Shown here one piece after another: positions 38,407 through 47,720 of a DNA stretch of 64,000 nucleotides; position 1 is the stretch's first letter, and each line of letters begins with the position of its first letter. Made by a program: the position numbers and the translations under genes. A model generated the notes under the pieces. That model ran no database searches and was not told where the DNA came from. It worked only from the letters and a program-made list of their open reading frames with translations. The stretch covers positions 1,736,001-1,800,000 of the forward strand of contig NC_017857.3 in NCBI RefSeq assembly GCF_000260985.4, in the 5' to 3' direction. This DNA comes from Methylophaga nitratireducenticrescens (lineage in GTDB: Bacteria; Pseudomonadota; Gammaproteobacteria; Nitrosococcales; Methylophagaceae).

Positions 38407-39315
38407 ATGCGTTGGAAGGGCAGACCCAAAAGCAGCAATATTGAAGACAAACGGGCAATGCGTACTTCCACAGCAGGAGGCGTTGGACGTGATGGTTTAC
38501 GATTATTACCGTTAGTTTTTCGATTTCTGGGTTTCAAAGGGACTTTGTTAGTTATTGTCTGTGTGGTTGCATATGGTTTGTTTACCGGTAATTTAGACAA
38601 TATGCTGTATGCGCTGGGACTAGGAGATAGTCCACCCACCAGTGTTTCCACCGAAACGCTAAATCAAACGCCGCAAGAAAAGGAACTGGTGGAGTTTGTT
38701 TCAGTAATCCTCGCCGATACCGAGCAGACGTGGAGTAGTATCTTTCAGGAAAATGATGAGCAGTATCAGGAGCCTCGTCTGGTATTATTCAGAGGAGCGG
38801 TACGATCGGCCTGTGGAACGGCTCAGTCAGCAATTGGCCCTTTTTATTGTCCTGCGGATCAACAGATTTATCTGGATCTGAATTTCTTCGATCAACTCAA
38901 AAACCGATTCAAAGCTCCTGGTGATTTTGCTCAGGCTTATGTAATTGCCCATGAAGTAGGACATCATATTCAGACTCTGATGGGAATTTCAGAGAAAGTT
39001 CATACTGCCCGCAGCCGGTTAAATGAAAAAGAAGCCAACAAACTCTCAGTGAAACAGGAATTACAGGCAGACTGTTTTGCAGGTATCTGGGCCAATCATG
39101 CAAATGATCAACGTCAGCTTCTGGAAACCGGTGATATTGAAGAAGGTTTACGAGCCGCCAGTGCAATAGGGGATGATACCTTGCAAAAAAAATCGCAAGG
39201 CTATGTTAGCCCTGACTCTTTTACCCATGGCAGCTCCCAACAACGCATGCAATGGTTTAAAACGGGGTTTGAAACTGGAGATATCGCGCGTTGTAATACA
39301 TTTGCAAACAGTTAA
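38407..39315 (+). CDS. ypfJ: Neutral zinc metallopeptidase, YpfJ/KPN_02809 family
   Basis: 302 residues. N-terminal cytoplasmic start MRWKGRPKSSNIEDKR, one membrane helix (about 52-70), then the periplasmic peptidase domain with FYCPADQQIYLDLNFF, the zinc motif HEVGHHIQ and a second acidic region LQADCFAGIWAN. AAGGA precedes the ATG. Family members are widespread single genes; their substrate is not known. Confidence 0.93.
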   Translation: MRWKGRPKSSNIEDKRAMRTSTAGGVGRDGLRLLPLVFRFLGFKGTLLVIVCVVAYGLFTGNLDNMLYALGLGDSPPTSVSTETLNQTPQEKELVEFVSVILADTEQTWSSIFQENDEQYQEPRLVLFRGAVRSACGTAQSAIGPFYCPADQQIYLDLNFFDQLKNRFKAPGDFAQAYVIAHEVGHHIQTLMGISEKVHTARSRLNEKEANKLSVKQELQADCFAGIWANHANDQRQLLETGDIEEGLRAASAIGDDTLQKKSQGYVSPDSFTHGSSQQRMQWFKTGFETGDIARCNTFANS

Positions 39316-39597
39316 TCCCTTTAGGCAAGAGTTTTTTATTTTAAAAATAACAGCGACTCTGCTCACCGAATGCAATATTTTGGAAGCTTAAAACTTAATA
39401 TTACCCCAGTATGCATTGAACATGTACTGAAAACTGGTCATTTTGATGCGTTCGTCAGCATTTATGGAAAGTGATTAATACCAAAAACGTGCTCAATAAA
39501 TAACGGTCAATTACACCTTTTGGATTATTGCTTGCGGGCGCAGATACCAGCAACATAGAATGGCGCGTTTTTTCTTATAATTATTTGGAGTTTAACA

Positions 39598-40149
39598 ATG
39601 TCAGAACCCGTTTGGTTTAGAACTGCAGAAGCCACCGTTTTTGCCAGTGAAGATCAAGGCACTGATGCGATGCCGGAAATTTTAATTGGCAGCACCAAAG
39701 GTCCGGCAGGCCAGGCATTTGCCAATTTGATGGGGCAGACAGAAGGTCACACCCGTATGTTTGCCATTCGTGCCACCAATCAACAGGTTAAACCTGCAAC
39801 CATGATCGTGCCTAAAGTCACCATTAAATCTAGCAGTTATGTGGAACTGTTTGGTGGGCCGGTTCAGTCGGCAGTAGCCGATGCGGTATTGGATAGTGTT
39901 ATTGAAGGCGTAATACCAAAAGAACATGCCGATGATTTGTGCATCGTGGCGATGATTTGGATCGCTCCAGATGCGGCTGCTAATCCGGATGTTGATCGCA
40001 AGGATTTATACCGCACTAATTACGAAGCCATGAAACTGGCCATCAAACGTGCGATGTCAGGTTCACCAACAATTGATGAGCTGATTGCCAACCGCCACAA
40101 AATCCATCATGAAATGTATGATCCTGAGACTGGTGAATCAGCCTGGTAA
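39598..40149 (+). CDS. Formaldehyde-activating enzyme (Fae) family paralog
   Basis: 183 residues of the Fae fold: GPAGQAFANLMGQTEGHTRMFAI, KPATMIVPKVTIKS, FGGPVQSAVADAVLDSVIEG and NYEAMKLAIKRAMSGSP. Fae condenses formaldehyde with tetrahydromethanopterin in methylotrophs. Compared by eye with the canonical enzyme, the region around the catalytic His (VAHIDLIIG) reads DAMPEILIG here, so that His seems replaced by Met25. It is therefore better called a Fae-like paralog; formaldehyde binding or regulation are alternatives to catalysis. The gene stands alone and ends in a strong terminator. Confidence 0.9.
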   Translation: MSEPVWFRTAEATVFASEDQGTDAMPEILIGSTKGPAGQAFANLMGQTEGHTRMFAIRATNQQVKPATMIVPKVTIKSSSYVELFGGPVQSAVADAVLDSVIEGVIPKEHADDLCIVAMIWIAPDAAANPDVDRKDLYRTNYEAMKLAIKRAMSGSPTIDELIANRHKIHHEMYDPETGESAW

Positions 40150-40170
40150 GTTAAACCCGTATTCACTAAT

Positions 40171-40203
40171 AACCCTCTTTGTGTAAGCAAAGAGGGTTTT
40201 TTT
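40171..40203 (+). terminator. Terminator of the Fae-like gene
   Basis: AACCCTCTTTG and CAAAGAGGGTT form an 11-pair stem with a six-base loop, followed by a run of T. Confidence 0.9.
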
Positions 40204-40229
40204 ATGGTTGAAGGGCAAATAAAAGCCTA

Positions 40230-41636
40230 TCAATGCTCGTTAAATAACCTTTCATAGAAACTACGTTCAAAATCGCGTAGTGGCTTACGCGCTACATTGC
40301 GGTTATCGCTGTTTGAATGATAATTTGAAAGTAACTGTACAAAGTACAATGACTTGCCTGATTTTGTATTGATTTTTCCGGCCAGATTGAAAACACCATA
40401 GATAGATCCGGTTTTAGCCGTTACTTTGCCACTCAGTGGGGTATTAACCAGGCTGCTGCGATATCGCAGGGTTCCTGATTGTCCGGATACGGGGAGGGTT
40501 CCAACCAGTCCCAGTTCCTTATTGCTGAAGATGTACTGGATGACCTGCATCAACTGTTTGGCAGTGACACGATTGTTACGTGATAACCCTGAACCATCCA
40601 TGATAATCGCACGAGACAAATCAATATCGGCTTTTTCTTTAAGAACCGCTTTGATAGCGGCTGCGCCATTCTCGTAACTGCCGGGCTGTTTGAAATAAAC
40701 ACGACCAATCGTTTTAAGCAAATTGTCAGCAATCAGGTTATCAGAGCGTTTCATCATCAAATCGATCAGTTTCATCAACGGTTCTGATTGATGCAAGGCA
40801 ATAACGGTTCCGGTTGCGGTATCGTCACGGATAATTTTGCCACGTAATCTGATTCCGGCACGATCCAGTTCCTCTTGAAGAACCTCTTTGAGATATAAGG
40901 TGGTGTTTTGTACTGCGAGATGGAAGTTTACCGGTAAACGATGTGAGCCCACGCAACCGTTTAGAGAGAAATGATTTTTATTGTCGGCAGTCAGCTTGAG
41001 ATCACAATCAATATTCTGATTTTCCAGGCCTTCGCGGATGATGATATCGTCAGCACTGATACTGATATAAGGCGAGCCACTGGCTTTCAGACCCTTAACG
41101 GGGGCTGGGGAAGTACCCTCTATTTTTCCGTAGATACAGTTACCATTCATGGTAATGCTACTGGAAGGTGCACTGTAACAGACGCCCATAATATCCCATG
41201 GTAAGCCAACAGCTCGCTCAGAGGTATCAAAGGCGCCGCCATTCAAATAGAGATTTCCATCGATAGTGGTTTGTTTGAGTTTAAGCTTTTCGACCAGAAC
41301 ACGCAGATGGGTACGAGTAAAAGTCGGGTCACCACTGAAGTTGATTATGGCATCGTTTTCAGTCGTTTCCATTGTGGTTTCAAACCGAAAATCTTTATCC
41401 AGAACCAGGCGAGCTCCGAGACCGGTAATAATTTTCTGCAAACTGGCAGGTTGTTGGAACTGTTCAGCACGTTCAGAGTAAATTTCCTTGCCACTTGCAG
41501 TATCGACAACATACAAAGCAATATCCGCACCTTCCGGTGTAGGCTTGCCATTCAATGCCGGGTCAGAGAAAGTTTGTGTAGCTTGAGTTGAAAAACTAAA
41601 TAAGAGCAACATTGCCAGAGTGAGATATTTGGTCAT
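40230..41636 (-). CDS. dacB: D-Ala-D-Ala carboxypeptidase/endopeptidase (PBP4)
   Basis: 468 residues with a signal peptide. The three penicillin-binding motifs are present: SLQK (65-68), SDN within MKRSDNLIADNLLK, and KTGS in VTAKTGSIYGVFNLAG. The MDGSGLSRNNRVTAKQL block is typical of PBP4. It trims pentapeptides and cuts crosslinks in the periplasm. Single gene. Confidence 0.95.
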   Translation of the reverse strand: MTKYLTLAMLLLFSFSTQATQTFSDPALNGKPTPEGADIALYVVDTASGKEIYSERAEQFQQPASLQKIITGLGARLVLDKDFRFETTMETTENDAIINFSGDPTFTRTHLRVLVEKLKLKQTTIDGNLYLNGGAFDTSERAVGLPWDIMGVCYSAPSSSITMNGNCIYGKIEGTSPAPVKGLKASGSPYISISADDIIIREGLENQNIDCDLKLTADNKNHFSLNGCVGSHRLPVNFHLAVQNTTLYLKEVLQEELDRAGIRLRGKIIRDDTATGTVIALHQSEPLMKLIDLMMKRSDNLIADNLLKTIGRVYFKQPGSYENGAAAIKAVLKEKADIDLSRAIIMDGSGLSRNNRVTAKQLMQVIQYIFSNKELGLVGTLPVSGQSGTLRYRSSLVNTPLSGKVTAKTGSIYGVFNLAGKINTKSGKSLYFVQLLSNYHSNSDNRNVARKPLRDFERSFYERLFNEH

Positions 41637-41763
41637 ACAGTCCAGTGATACATGAGTTTAGGGTTGAAAGATTGCAAAGCCTAACATGAAAATCAGCATT
41701 TGATTTGAAACAAAAGCTGTCCTTGGAGAAACTCCCATAATGACAGCGAATGGCAGATGGATC

Positions 41764-42135
41764 TTAAGTGTACATCGGTTTGTTTTCGGCCACATTCATC
41801 CAGCCTTTGGCTATACGGTAGATAACCCAAACCGCATTGGTCAGCAGAATGAAAACCCCGATAACAACAGCACTCAATAAAGCACCTATCAAGCCCCACA
41901 AAAGACAAAACCAGAAGGTACGGATCTGCCAGCGAAAATGTGATTCAAGCCACGTACCACGGACATCATCACGTTTGATGTAATTCATGATAACGGCCAC
42001 CAGGAAGGTTAAACCAACAATAAATGATGCTGCTTGCAGTGCATAAATGACAATCGTCAGTATTTTGGTTTGATTAGAATTATCGTTCATAACGGGATCT
42101 GGGGAAGGAGTGGGAATGACTCTGGGTTCAGACAT
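41764..42135 (-). CDS. DUF4870-like membrane protein
   Basis: 123 residues with three hydrophobic helices after a Pro-rich, charged N-terminus. The middle has MNYIKRDDVRGTWLESHFRWQIRTFWF, which resembles DUF4870-type small membrane proteins. Function unknown. Confidence 0.8.
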   Translation of the reverse strand: MSEPRVIPTPSPDPVMNDNSNQTKILTIVIYALQAASFIVGLTFLVAVIMNYIKRDDVRGTWLESHFRWQIRTFWFCLLWGLIGALLSAVVIGVFILLTNAVWVIYRIAKGWMNVAENKPMYT

Positions 42136-42260
42136 GAATTATCCTTTGGTTATCTGCCTGCAAGGATAAATCTTTTGCAGGCAGATACCAAAATTTTTAT
42201 ATCAGGAAAAAGTTAGGTTGGGAAAAGTTTTTGTACCGCTGTTTGAATTAGTTGGTTTAA

Positions 42261-42500
42261 TTAATTAAGCGTTTCGTGAGGAGTGGAGTTGGTGCAGTGT
42301 GCACATCCATCAATTAAATGGGCATGATTATAAAATTTTCTTCTGGCTACATGAATTGCCGTTTTGCTATCCGGCAGATCACCCAAATTAATGCGTTCTA
42401 CCGGAGGTGGCAGGTTGGGACACCCTTCGGGACATACACGATGAATATCGCAGCCATTGTTAGGTAAGTTAGGATTTGAAGCTAGATAATAACTTGCCAT
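42261..42500 (-). CDS. Small Cys/His-rich hypothetical protein
   Basis: 79 residues, AGGGAG ribosome site just upstream. Cysteines are grouped in two places: GCDIHRVCPEGCPNLPPP near the start and HLIDGCAHCTNS near the end, suggesting one metal site formed by both ends. There is no signal peptide. No family recognised. Confidence 0.65.
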   Translation of the reverse strand: MASYYLASNPNLPNNGCDIHRVCPEGCPNLPPPVERINLGDLPDSKTAIHVARRKFYNHAHLIDGCAHCTNSTPHETLN

Positions 42501-42883
42501 ATCGATATCTCCCTGATTTTAAAAACATCTTTGTTTTCCGTTAGGCCAATATTGAACTAACAGGTCAGTCACATATTTATTAGTACTCCTACAACTTCAT
42601 TTAACGTAAATGAATAATTCCTGTTTTCACAGGAAACTTTACCCGTCAACACCTAAGAAAAACGGAAAACCTATTAATTAACAATGGCATGTAGCTGTTA
42701 ATTTAAACGCTTAATTCAATATTATTTAAACAAAATAACAACCTCACACAAAAAAATGATAACTAAGTCACGTTTTCTGCGCAATAAACGCAGAAAACAA
42801 TCCAAAAATGTTAACTGTGTCACGTTTTTATGGAGTTAAATCGTTTTTAACGATTGTTTTTATATGAATAAACTGTGTTTTAA
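42501..42883. other. AT-rich intergenic region left of the gnd remnant
   Basis: 383 bases without a gene. It holds a pair of direct repeats (42761-42828), a perfect 10-bp hairpin (42772-42798) and a terminator-like hairpin AATCG-TTTTTAA-CGATT followed by G and T-run (42839-42861). The recognisable gnd sequence begins abruptly at 42884, so this may be the junction of an old deletion. Confidence 0.6.
42761..42828. repeat. Direct repeat pair AACTnnGTCACGTTTT with enclosed hairpin
   Basis: AACTAAGTCACGTTTT (42761-42776) and AACTGTGTCACGTTTT (42813-42828) agree at 14 of 16 positions and start 52 bases apart, five helical turns. Between and overlapping them is the inverted repeat GTTTTCTGCG / CGCAGAAAAC (42772-42798, seven-base loop). 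Looks like a regulatory-protein site array or a small-RNA/terminator structure; not identified. Confidence 0.55.
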
Positions 42884-43777
42884 TATGATGATATACAGCT
42901 TATCTGTGAAGCTTATCAAATGATGCGTGAAGGCATGGGCCTGTCGGGGGACGAAATACAGCAAGTCTTTGCCGAATGGAATGATGGCGTGCTGGATTCC
43001 TATCTGATTGAAATTACTCGCGACATTCTTAAAGTAAAAGAACCCGATGGCAGTTTGTTAATCGATCATATTTTGGATACCGCAGGTCAAAAAGGTACCG
43101 GCAAGTGGACGGGCATGAATGCGTTGGATTTAGGCACGCCGCTGACATTAATTGGCGAGGCGGTATTTGCCCGTTGTTTATCAGCTCTGAAAGATGAACG
43201 GGTTACGGCATCTAGTGTATTACCGGCTAAGGCTGTTGCGTTTACCGGTGATAAACGTGAAATGATTAATGCGGTAAGCGATGCACTTTATGCCTCCAAA
43301 ATCATTTCCTATGCCCAAGGCTAGATGTTAATGCGTGAAGCAGCGACAACCTATGGTTGGCAGTTGAACTTTGGTGGTATTGCGGGCGTGGTGGCTGTAT
43401 TATTCGGCGCCAGTTTTTACCCAACTTCCGTGACGCATTTGAGCGTAATCCGAATTTACAGAACCTGTTGCTGGATGATTTTTTTTATTGACGCCGTTAG
43501 CGAAGCGTTCTCGGGCTGGAGAAAAGCGGTCGTTAAAGCGATTGAGATTGGTGTGCCGGTGCCTACCTTCAGCAGTGCTTTGTCATTTTATGATGGTTAC
43601 CGCAGTAAACGTTTGCCAGCCAACCTGCTACAGACGCAGCGCGATTATTTTGGTGCCCATACCTACGAACGGCTGGATAAACCGCGAGGTGAGTTTTTTC
43701 ATACCAATTGGACAGGGCGCGGTGGAAATATATCTGCCAGCAATTACGATGTCCGAAAGTGTTTCACGCCTCAGTGA
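42884..43777 (+). pseudogene. gnd: Decayed 6-phosphogluconate dehydrogenase (C-terminal part)
   Basis: Homology to the C-terminal two thirds of decarboxylating 6-phosphogluconate dehydrogenase begins at 42884 (YDDIQLICEAYQMMREG, for the usual YGDMQLI..AY) and includes GTGKWTGMNALDLGTP and, near the end, SFYDGYRSKRLPANLLQ and GAHTYERLDKPRGEFFHTNW. Lesions: the N-terminal half is absent; a stop (TAG at 43322) interrupts after ISYAQG; a small deletion near 43389 shifts frame (WRGGCIIR continues in another frame); an extra base in a T-run near 43485 restores it; the end reads through past NYDV. It cannot make an active enzyme. Confidence 0.9.
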
Positions 43778-43832
43778 TATGGCTCCTGTCATATTATTGA
43801 GGCAGAATTTAAGGTGAAGTGACTTTTTTGAT

Positions 43833-44510
43833 TTAAACTTTAAACCGGTACCCCACACCTTGAACGGTTTCAATAAATCTTGGTTGTATAGGTTCTTCTC
43901 CAAGCTTGTGGCGTAACTGGCGCACCAGAACACGTAAATAATGTGTTTCATCAACAAAGCTTTCACCCCAGATGCTCTGGGTTAAAAAACGATGGGTCAG
44001 GATATGCCCTGGCTGTTCTGTGAGTAAACGAAGCAACTCGAATTCTTTGCGAGATAAATGAATTATTCTGTCATCCAGTTTGACCTGATATTCCGCTAAA
44101 TCGATAAACAGGCCATTGATTTCGCGTTTACTGCTCGAAGCCGCAGTGTTGTCGTTTATCCTCAGTAACGCTCTAACGCGCGCCATCAACTCACTGATGC
44201 CAAACGGCTTGGTGACATAATCATTGGCACCGGCATCCAATGCCTGCACTTTTTCGTCTTCGCTGGATCGAACAGACAGAACAATAATCGGTATCTGCGA
44301 CCATTTACGTAATGCTTTTATAACATCCTGTCCATCCATATCCGGCAAACCTAAGTCAACAATCAGCAGGTCAACCTGTTGTTCGACCATAATGGCTAAT
44401 CCCTGTTCACCGAGCCGGGCTTCCAGCACCTTATGATGATGTGCTTCAAGACTGATCCTCAAAAATTTCTTAATCTGCACTTCGTCTTCAATAAGTAATA
44501 TTGTGGCCAT
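43833..44510 (-). CDS. kdpE: OmpR-family response regulator, KdpE-like
   Basis: 225 residues: receiver domain (acidic pair near residue 9, phospho-Asp in LLIVDLGLPDMDG, Lys in VTKPFG) and winged-helix output (LSRKEFELLRLLTEQPGHILTH, RQLRHKLGEEPIQPRFIETVQGVGYRF). Overall closest to KdpE. The kinase gene ends eight bases upstream, so both form one operon. No kdpFABC is nearby; the trkH/trkA potassium genes are directly divergent. Confidence 0.92.
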   Translation of the reverse strand: MATILLIEDEVQIKKFLRISLEAHHHKVLEARLGEQGLAIMVEQQVDLLIVDLGLPDMDGQDVIKALRKWSQIPIIVLSVRSSEDEKVQALDAGANDYVTKPFGISELMARVRALLRINDNTAASSSKREINGLFIDLAEYQVKLDDRIIHLSRKEFELLRLLTEQPGHILTHRFLTQSIWGESFVDETHYLRVLVRQLRHKLGEEPIQPRFIETVQGVGYRFKV

Positions 44511-44518
44511 GTAAACGC

Positions 44519-46069
44519 TCAGTTGAAGTTAGCATTATTAGAATTGTTTGGTAATTTGACCCGCATCATCGTGCCTCTGCCATAAGGATTATCCAATGCC
44601 ATCACCTCGCCACCATGCGCTTCGATCATGCCGCGACAAATTGCCAGTCCCATTCCAGTGCCCGGTAAACTGGATTCGTGTCGATCGCCTTGAGCGAGGC
44701 TGTAAAACATATTGAATACTTTTTCTTTTTCAGCATCCGCAATACCCGGGCCGTTATCAATAATATCCAGCGTTATCCAGTTGTCATCATGCTGAACGAT
44801 TAACGTTATAGCCAATTCTGCTGTGTTATGGCGAATGGCATTATCCAGCAGATTGAATATGGCTTGTTCGATCAGTAATCCCTGAATAAAAAGCATCGGG
44901 GTCTCTTCGGCTAATTCAAGCTTAAATTGCACATTTTCCAATGGATGGCCCAATCGGCTTATAGCACCGTTAATCAGATCGTCGATATCCATCCATTCAC
45001 GATTCAGGTTCAGTTTCCCTTGGCTCAGACGAGTCATATCAAGCAGATTCTGGATATGACGATCTAATCTGTGCGCTTCATCTTCAATGGTCTGGATCAG
45101 CAACTGCTGATCATCAGTTGATAAATGCTGAGCGTATTCCCGTAATGACGAACTCGCCCCGATAATGGAAGAGAGGGGAGTACGTAAATCATGGGATACC
45201 GAAGAAAGTAATGTGGCCCGTAACTGTTCAGTTTCCGCCAGTAATTTGGTTTGTGAGAGTTCCGCCACCAGCATGGTACGATGCAATACCACTGCGGTTA
45301 GCTGGCAGAACGTTTCTATTGCGGCAATTTGCCTGTCATTAATACGTTCATTAATGGCAACCAGACCAAGTTGCCGACCATCCCAGCTCAGTGGGAAAAA
45401 CAGCCAACCCTTATGCCAGGTTTCACCGTCCAGATGTTTGGATAGCATCAATTTAAAAACTTCTTCACCTGGGTGGCCACTTGATATGCCCTCTGGGTGC
45501 AAAATCAAGTTAGATTGCTGCTCAATGGCAATCACCACACGACCATCATTGCTCAGAACCCGTCTTAACGCTTCCCATAAAATTTCGATAGTGGCTTCTG
45601 TGTTGGTCGCTGAAGAGAGCATTTGGCTGAACTCATAAAAATGAGACAGCCGGTTTAATGCCGTTTCCTGCTTGGCTATTGCTTCGCGCATTTGCGTGGC
45701 TAAATGTGCTGTCATCAATGCCACCATCAAAAATATAATTAATGTGGCGACATCTGCCTTGTGCAACATATTAAAAGTGTAATAAGGCTCAGTGAAAAAG
45801 TAATTGAATGTCAAAAAGCTGAGCAAGCTGCTTAATAGTGCCGGACCAAAACTGGTTTTGGCTGATATCAGCAATACACCCGCCAGAAACAGTAATAACA
45901 GACTGGTGTAGGGCAGATAACGGTTAAGCACCTGGGCAAACACCACGATCACTAAAATCAATCCGATCGCCAGTAGATAATGTTTGAGCGGGGTATTGGT
46001 TGGTCGAAAACGCATCGCTGCTCGCTTTTTCTGGAATATTGTTAAAGCTGTTTTAACAATAAATCGCAT
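44519..46069 (-). CDS. Short KdpD-like sensor kinase (DUF4118, no KdpD/USP domains)
   Basis: 516 residues. Residues about 28-120 are four helices of the DUF4118 type (including ALLSSLLSFLTFNYFF, as in KdpD), followed by a GAF-like domain, HisKA with SVSHDLRTPLSSIIGASSSL and HATPase with NLLDNAIRHN and GTGMGLAICRGMIEAHGG. Full KdpD has about 900 residues; the N-terminal KdpD/universal-stress segment that binds ATP and c-di-AMP is missing. The start could be the ATG at 46015. It pairs with the KdpE-like regulator and lies divergent from trkH. Confidence 0.9.
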   Translation of the reverse strand: MRFIVKTALTIFQKKRAAMRFRPTNTPLKHYLLAIGLILVIVVFAQVLNRYLPYTSLLLLFLAGVLLISAKTSFGPALLSSLLSFLTFNYFFTEPYYTFNMLHKADVATLIIFLMVALMTAHLATQMREAIAKQETALNRLSHFYEFSQMLSSATNTEATIEILWEALRRVLSNDGRVVIAIEQQSNLILHPEGISSGHPGEEVFKLMLSKHLDGETWHKGWLFFPLSWDGRQLGLVAINERINDRQIAAIETFCQLTAVVLHRTMLVAELSQTKLLAETEQLRATLLSSVSHDLRTPLSSIIGASSSLREYAQHLSTDDQQLLIQTIEDEAHRLDRHIQNLLDMTRLSQGKLNLNREWMDIDDLINGAISRLGHPLENVQFKLELAEETPMLFIQGLLIEQAIFNLLDNAIRHNTAELAITLIVQHDDNWITLDIIDNGPGIADAEKEKVFNMFYSLAQGDRHESSLPGTGMGLAICRGMIEAHGGEVMALDNPYGRGTMMRVKLPNNSNNANFN

Positions 46070-46257
46070 TTAAAAAAGTAAAATTTATATAAAATTTTTA
46101 TCTTTTTTTTAGCTGACTTTCAGTCTTCTGGCACCAATAATCCATCCACGTTGATTATTGGGATGAATAGACTGATGTTGAGTTTTAAGGGTTTGTTTCA
46201 AACGTATATTACACCGTGTGCTGCTTGGCTTACATTTTTGGTTGAGGTCATAAACTA

Positions 46258-47704
46258 ATGCATTGGCGAGCCATCATCCGGTTATTTGGTTTGCTGTTGA
46301 TGTTTTACAGTCTCAGTTTTCTACCTTCGTTGATCGTTTCCTGGATCTATAACGATGCCCAATCAATGACCTTTATCGGTTCCAGTCTGATCGTGTTTTT
46401 ATTGGGATTGACTTTGTGGTTAAGCAACTATTATCAACGGCAGGAATTATCGGTTCGAGACGGCTTTCTGGTTGTAACATTATTCTGGTTTTTATTGGGG
46501 CTGGTCGGTGCTTTACCGTTTTATCTCAGTCTGCATCTGGGCTTTACCGATGCGGTATTCGAATCCATTTCAGGATTTACCACCACGGGTGCAACCGTTA
46601 TTGTTGGGTTAGATCAATTACCCCAATCAATTTTATATCATCGACAACAAATACAATGGTTAGGTGGCATGGGGATTATCGTTCTGGCAGTCGCCATTCT
46701 ACCTTTATTGGGCGTCGGTGGCATGCAGCTGTATCGAGCGGAAACTTCCGGCGTTGCCAAAAATGAAAAAAATGACACCTAGAATCGCTGAAACTGCCCG
46801 TTCCCTTTGGCTGATCTATCTGTTGCTTACGGTGTGTTGTGCGTTGGCTTACTGGTTTGCGGGAATGAGCTTCTTTGATGCGATAGGCCATGCTTTTACT
46901 ACGGTGGCGACTGGAGGGTTTTCTACTCATGACGACAGTATCGGCTATTTTAACAGCCCACTTATTGAAGCTATCGCCATCGTATTTATGCTGGCTGGCG
47001 GGGTGAACTTTGCCGTGCATTTTTTAGTGCTAAGACGCAAGCTAATATCATCCTATGCCGAAGACCCAGAAGTAAGAACTTTTGGATTGTTGTTTGTGTT
47101 TGCCAGTATTTTTATTGCGATAAGTCTTTATTTCGCCGGGGTGTATTCTGCCGGATGGGAAGCGCTTCGTTATGCTGCGTTTCAGGTGGCTTCCATTATG
47201 ACCAGTACCGGTTTTGGTACGGCGGTATTTGCGGAATGGCCATTACACATCCCATTAATTCTGGTGATTTTATCGTTTATTGGTGGATGTGCCGGTTCAA
47301 CCGCTGGCGGTATTAAAGTTATGCGCATCATGTTGCTTGCTAAATTGGGTTTACGGCAGCTTGAGCTATTGGTGCATCCAAGATCTGTGTCGGTGGTGAA
47401 GTTGGGAAAACGGCCAATATCTGAAACAGTATTGTTTTCGATTTGGGGTTTTTATGTGCTCTATATTGTCACAGCATTGGTGCTGACCGTTGCGATGATG
47501 GCAGCCGGGCTTGATTTGGTTTCAGCCTTTGGGGCGGTAGTCGCAACGATCAATCTTCTGGGCCCGGGTTTAGGGGAGGTAGCCTCGAATTTTGCCACAA
47601 TGGATGCCACGGTTAAATGGCTCGGGATCTTTGCGATGCTGGTAGGGCGCCTGGAAGTGTTCACCTTGTTGATTCTATTTCTGCCAGCCTATTGGCGCAA
47701 TTAA
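46258..47704 (+). pseudogene. trkH: Trk potassium uptake protein TrkH, interrupted by a +1 frameshift
   Basis: Two overlapping frames together give a full-length TrkH (about 481 residues; E. coli 483). Frame 1 (46258-46782) ends with GGMQLYRAETSGVAKNEKNDT; frame 2 continues from 46772 with MTPRIAETARSLW. The break falls in a run of seven A (46766-46772), where one A too many shifts the frame. The P-loop filter motifs are intact in both halves (SGFTTTGATV, TVATGGFSTHD, STGFGTAVF, NLLGPG). It may be a real mutation, an assembly error or slippage-expressed. trkA follows after 16 bases and its frame is intact. Confidence 0.88.
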
Positions 47705-47720
47705 CAGAGAGGTTTTGCAG

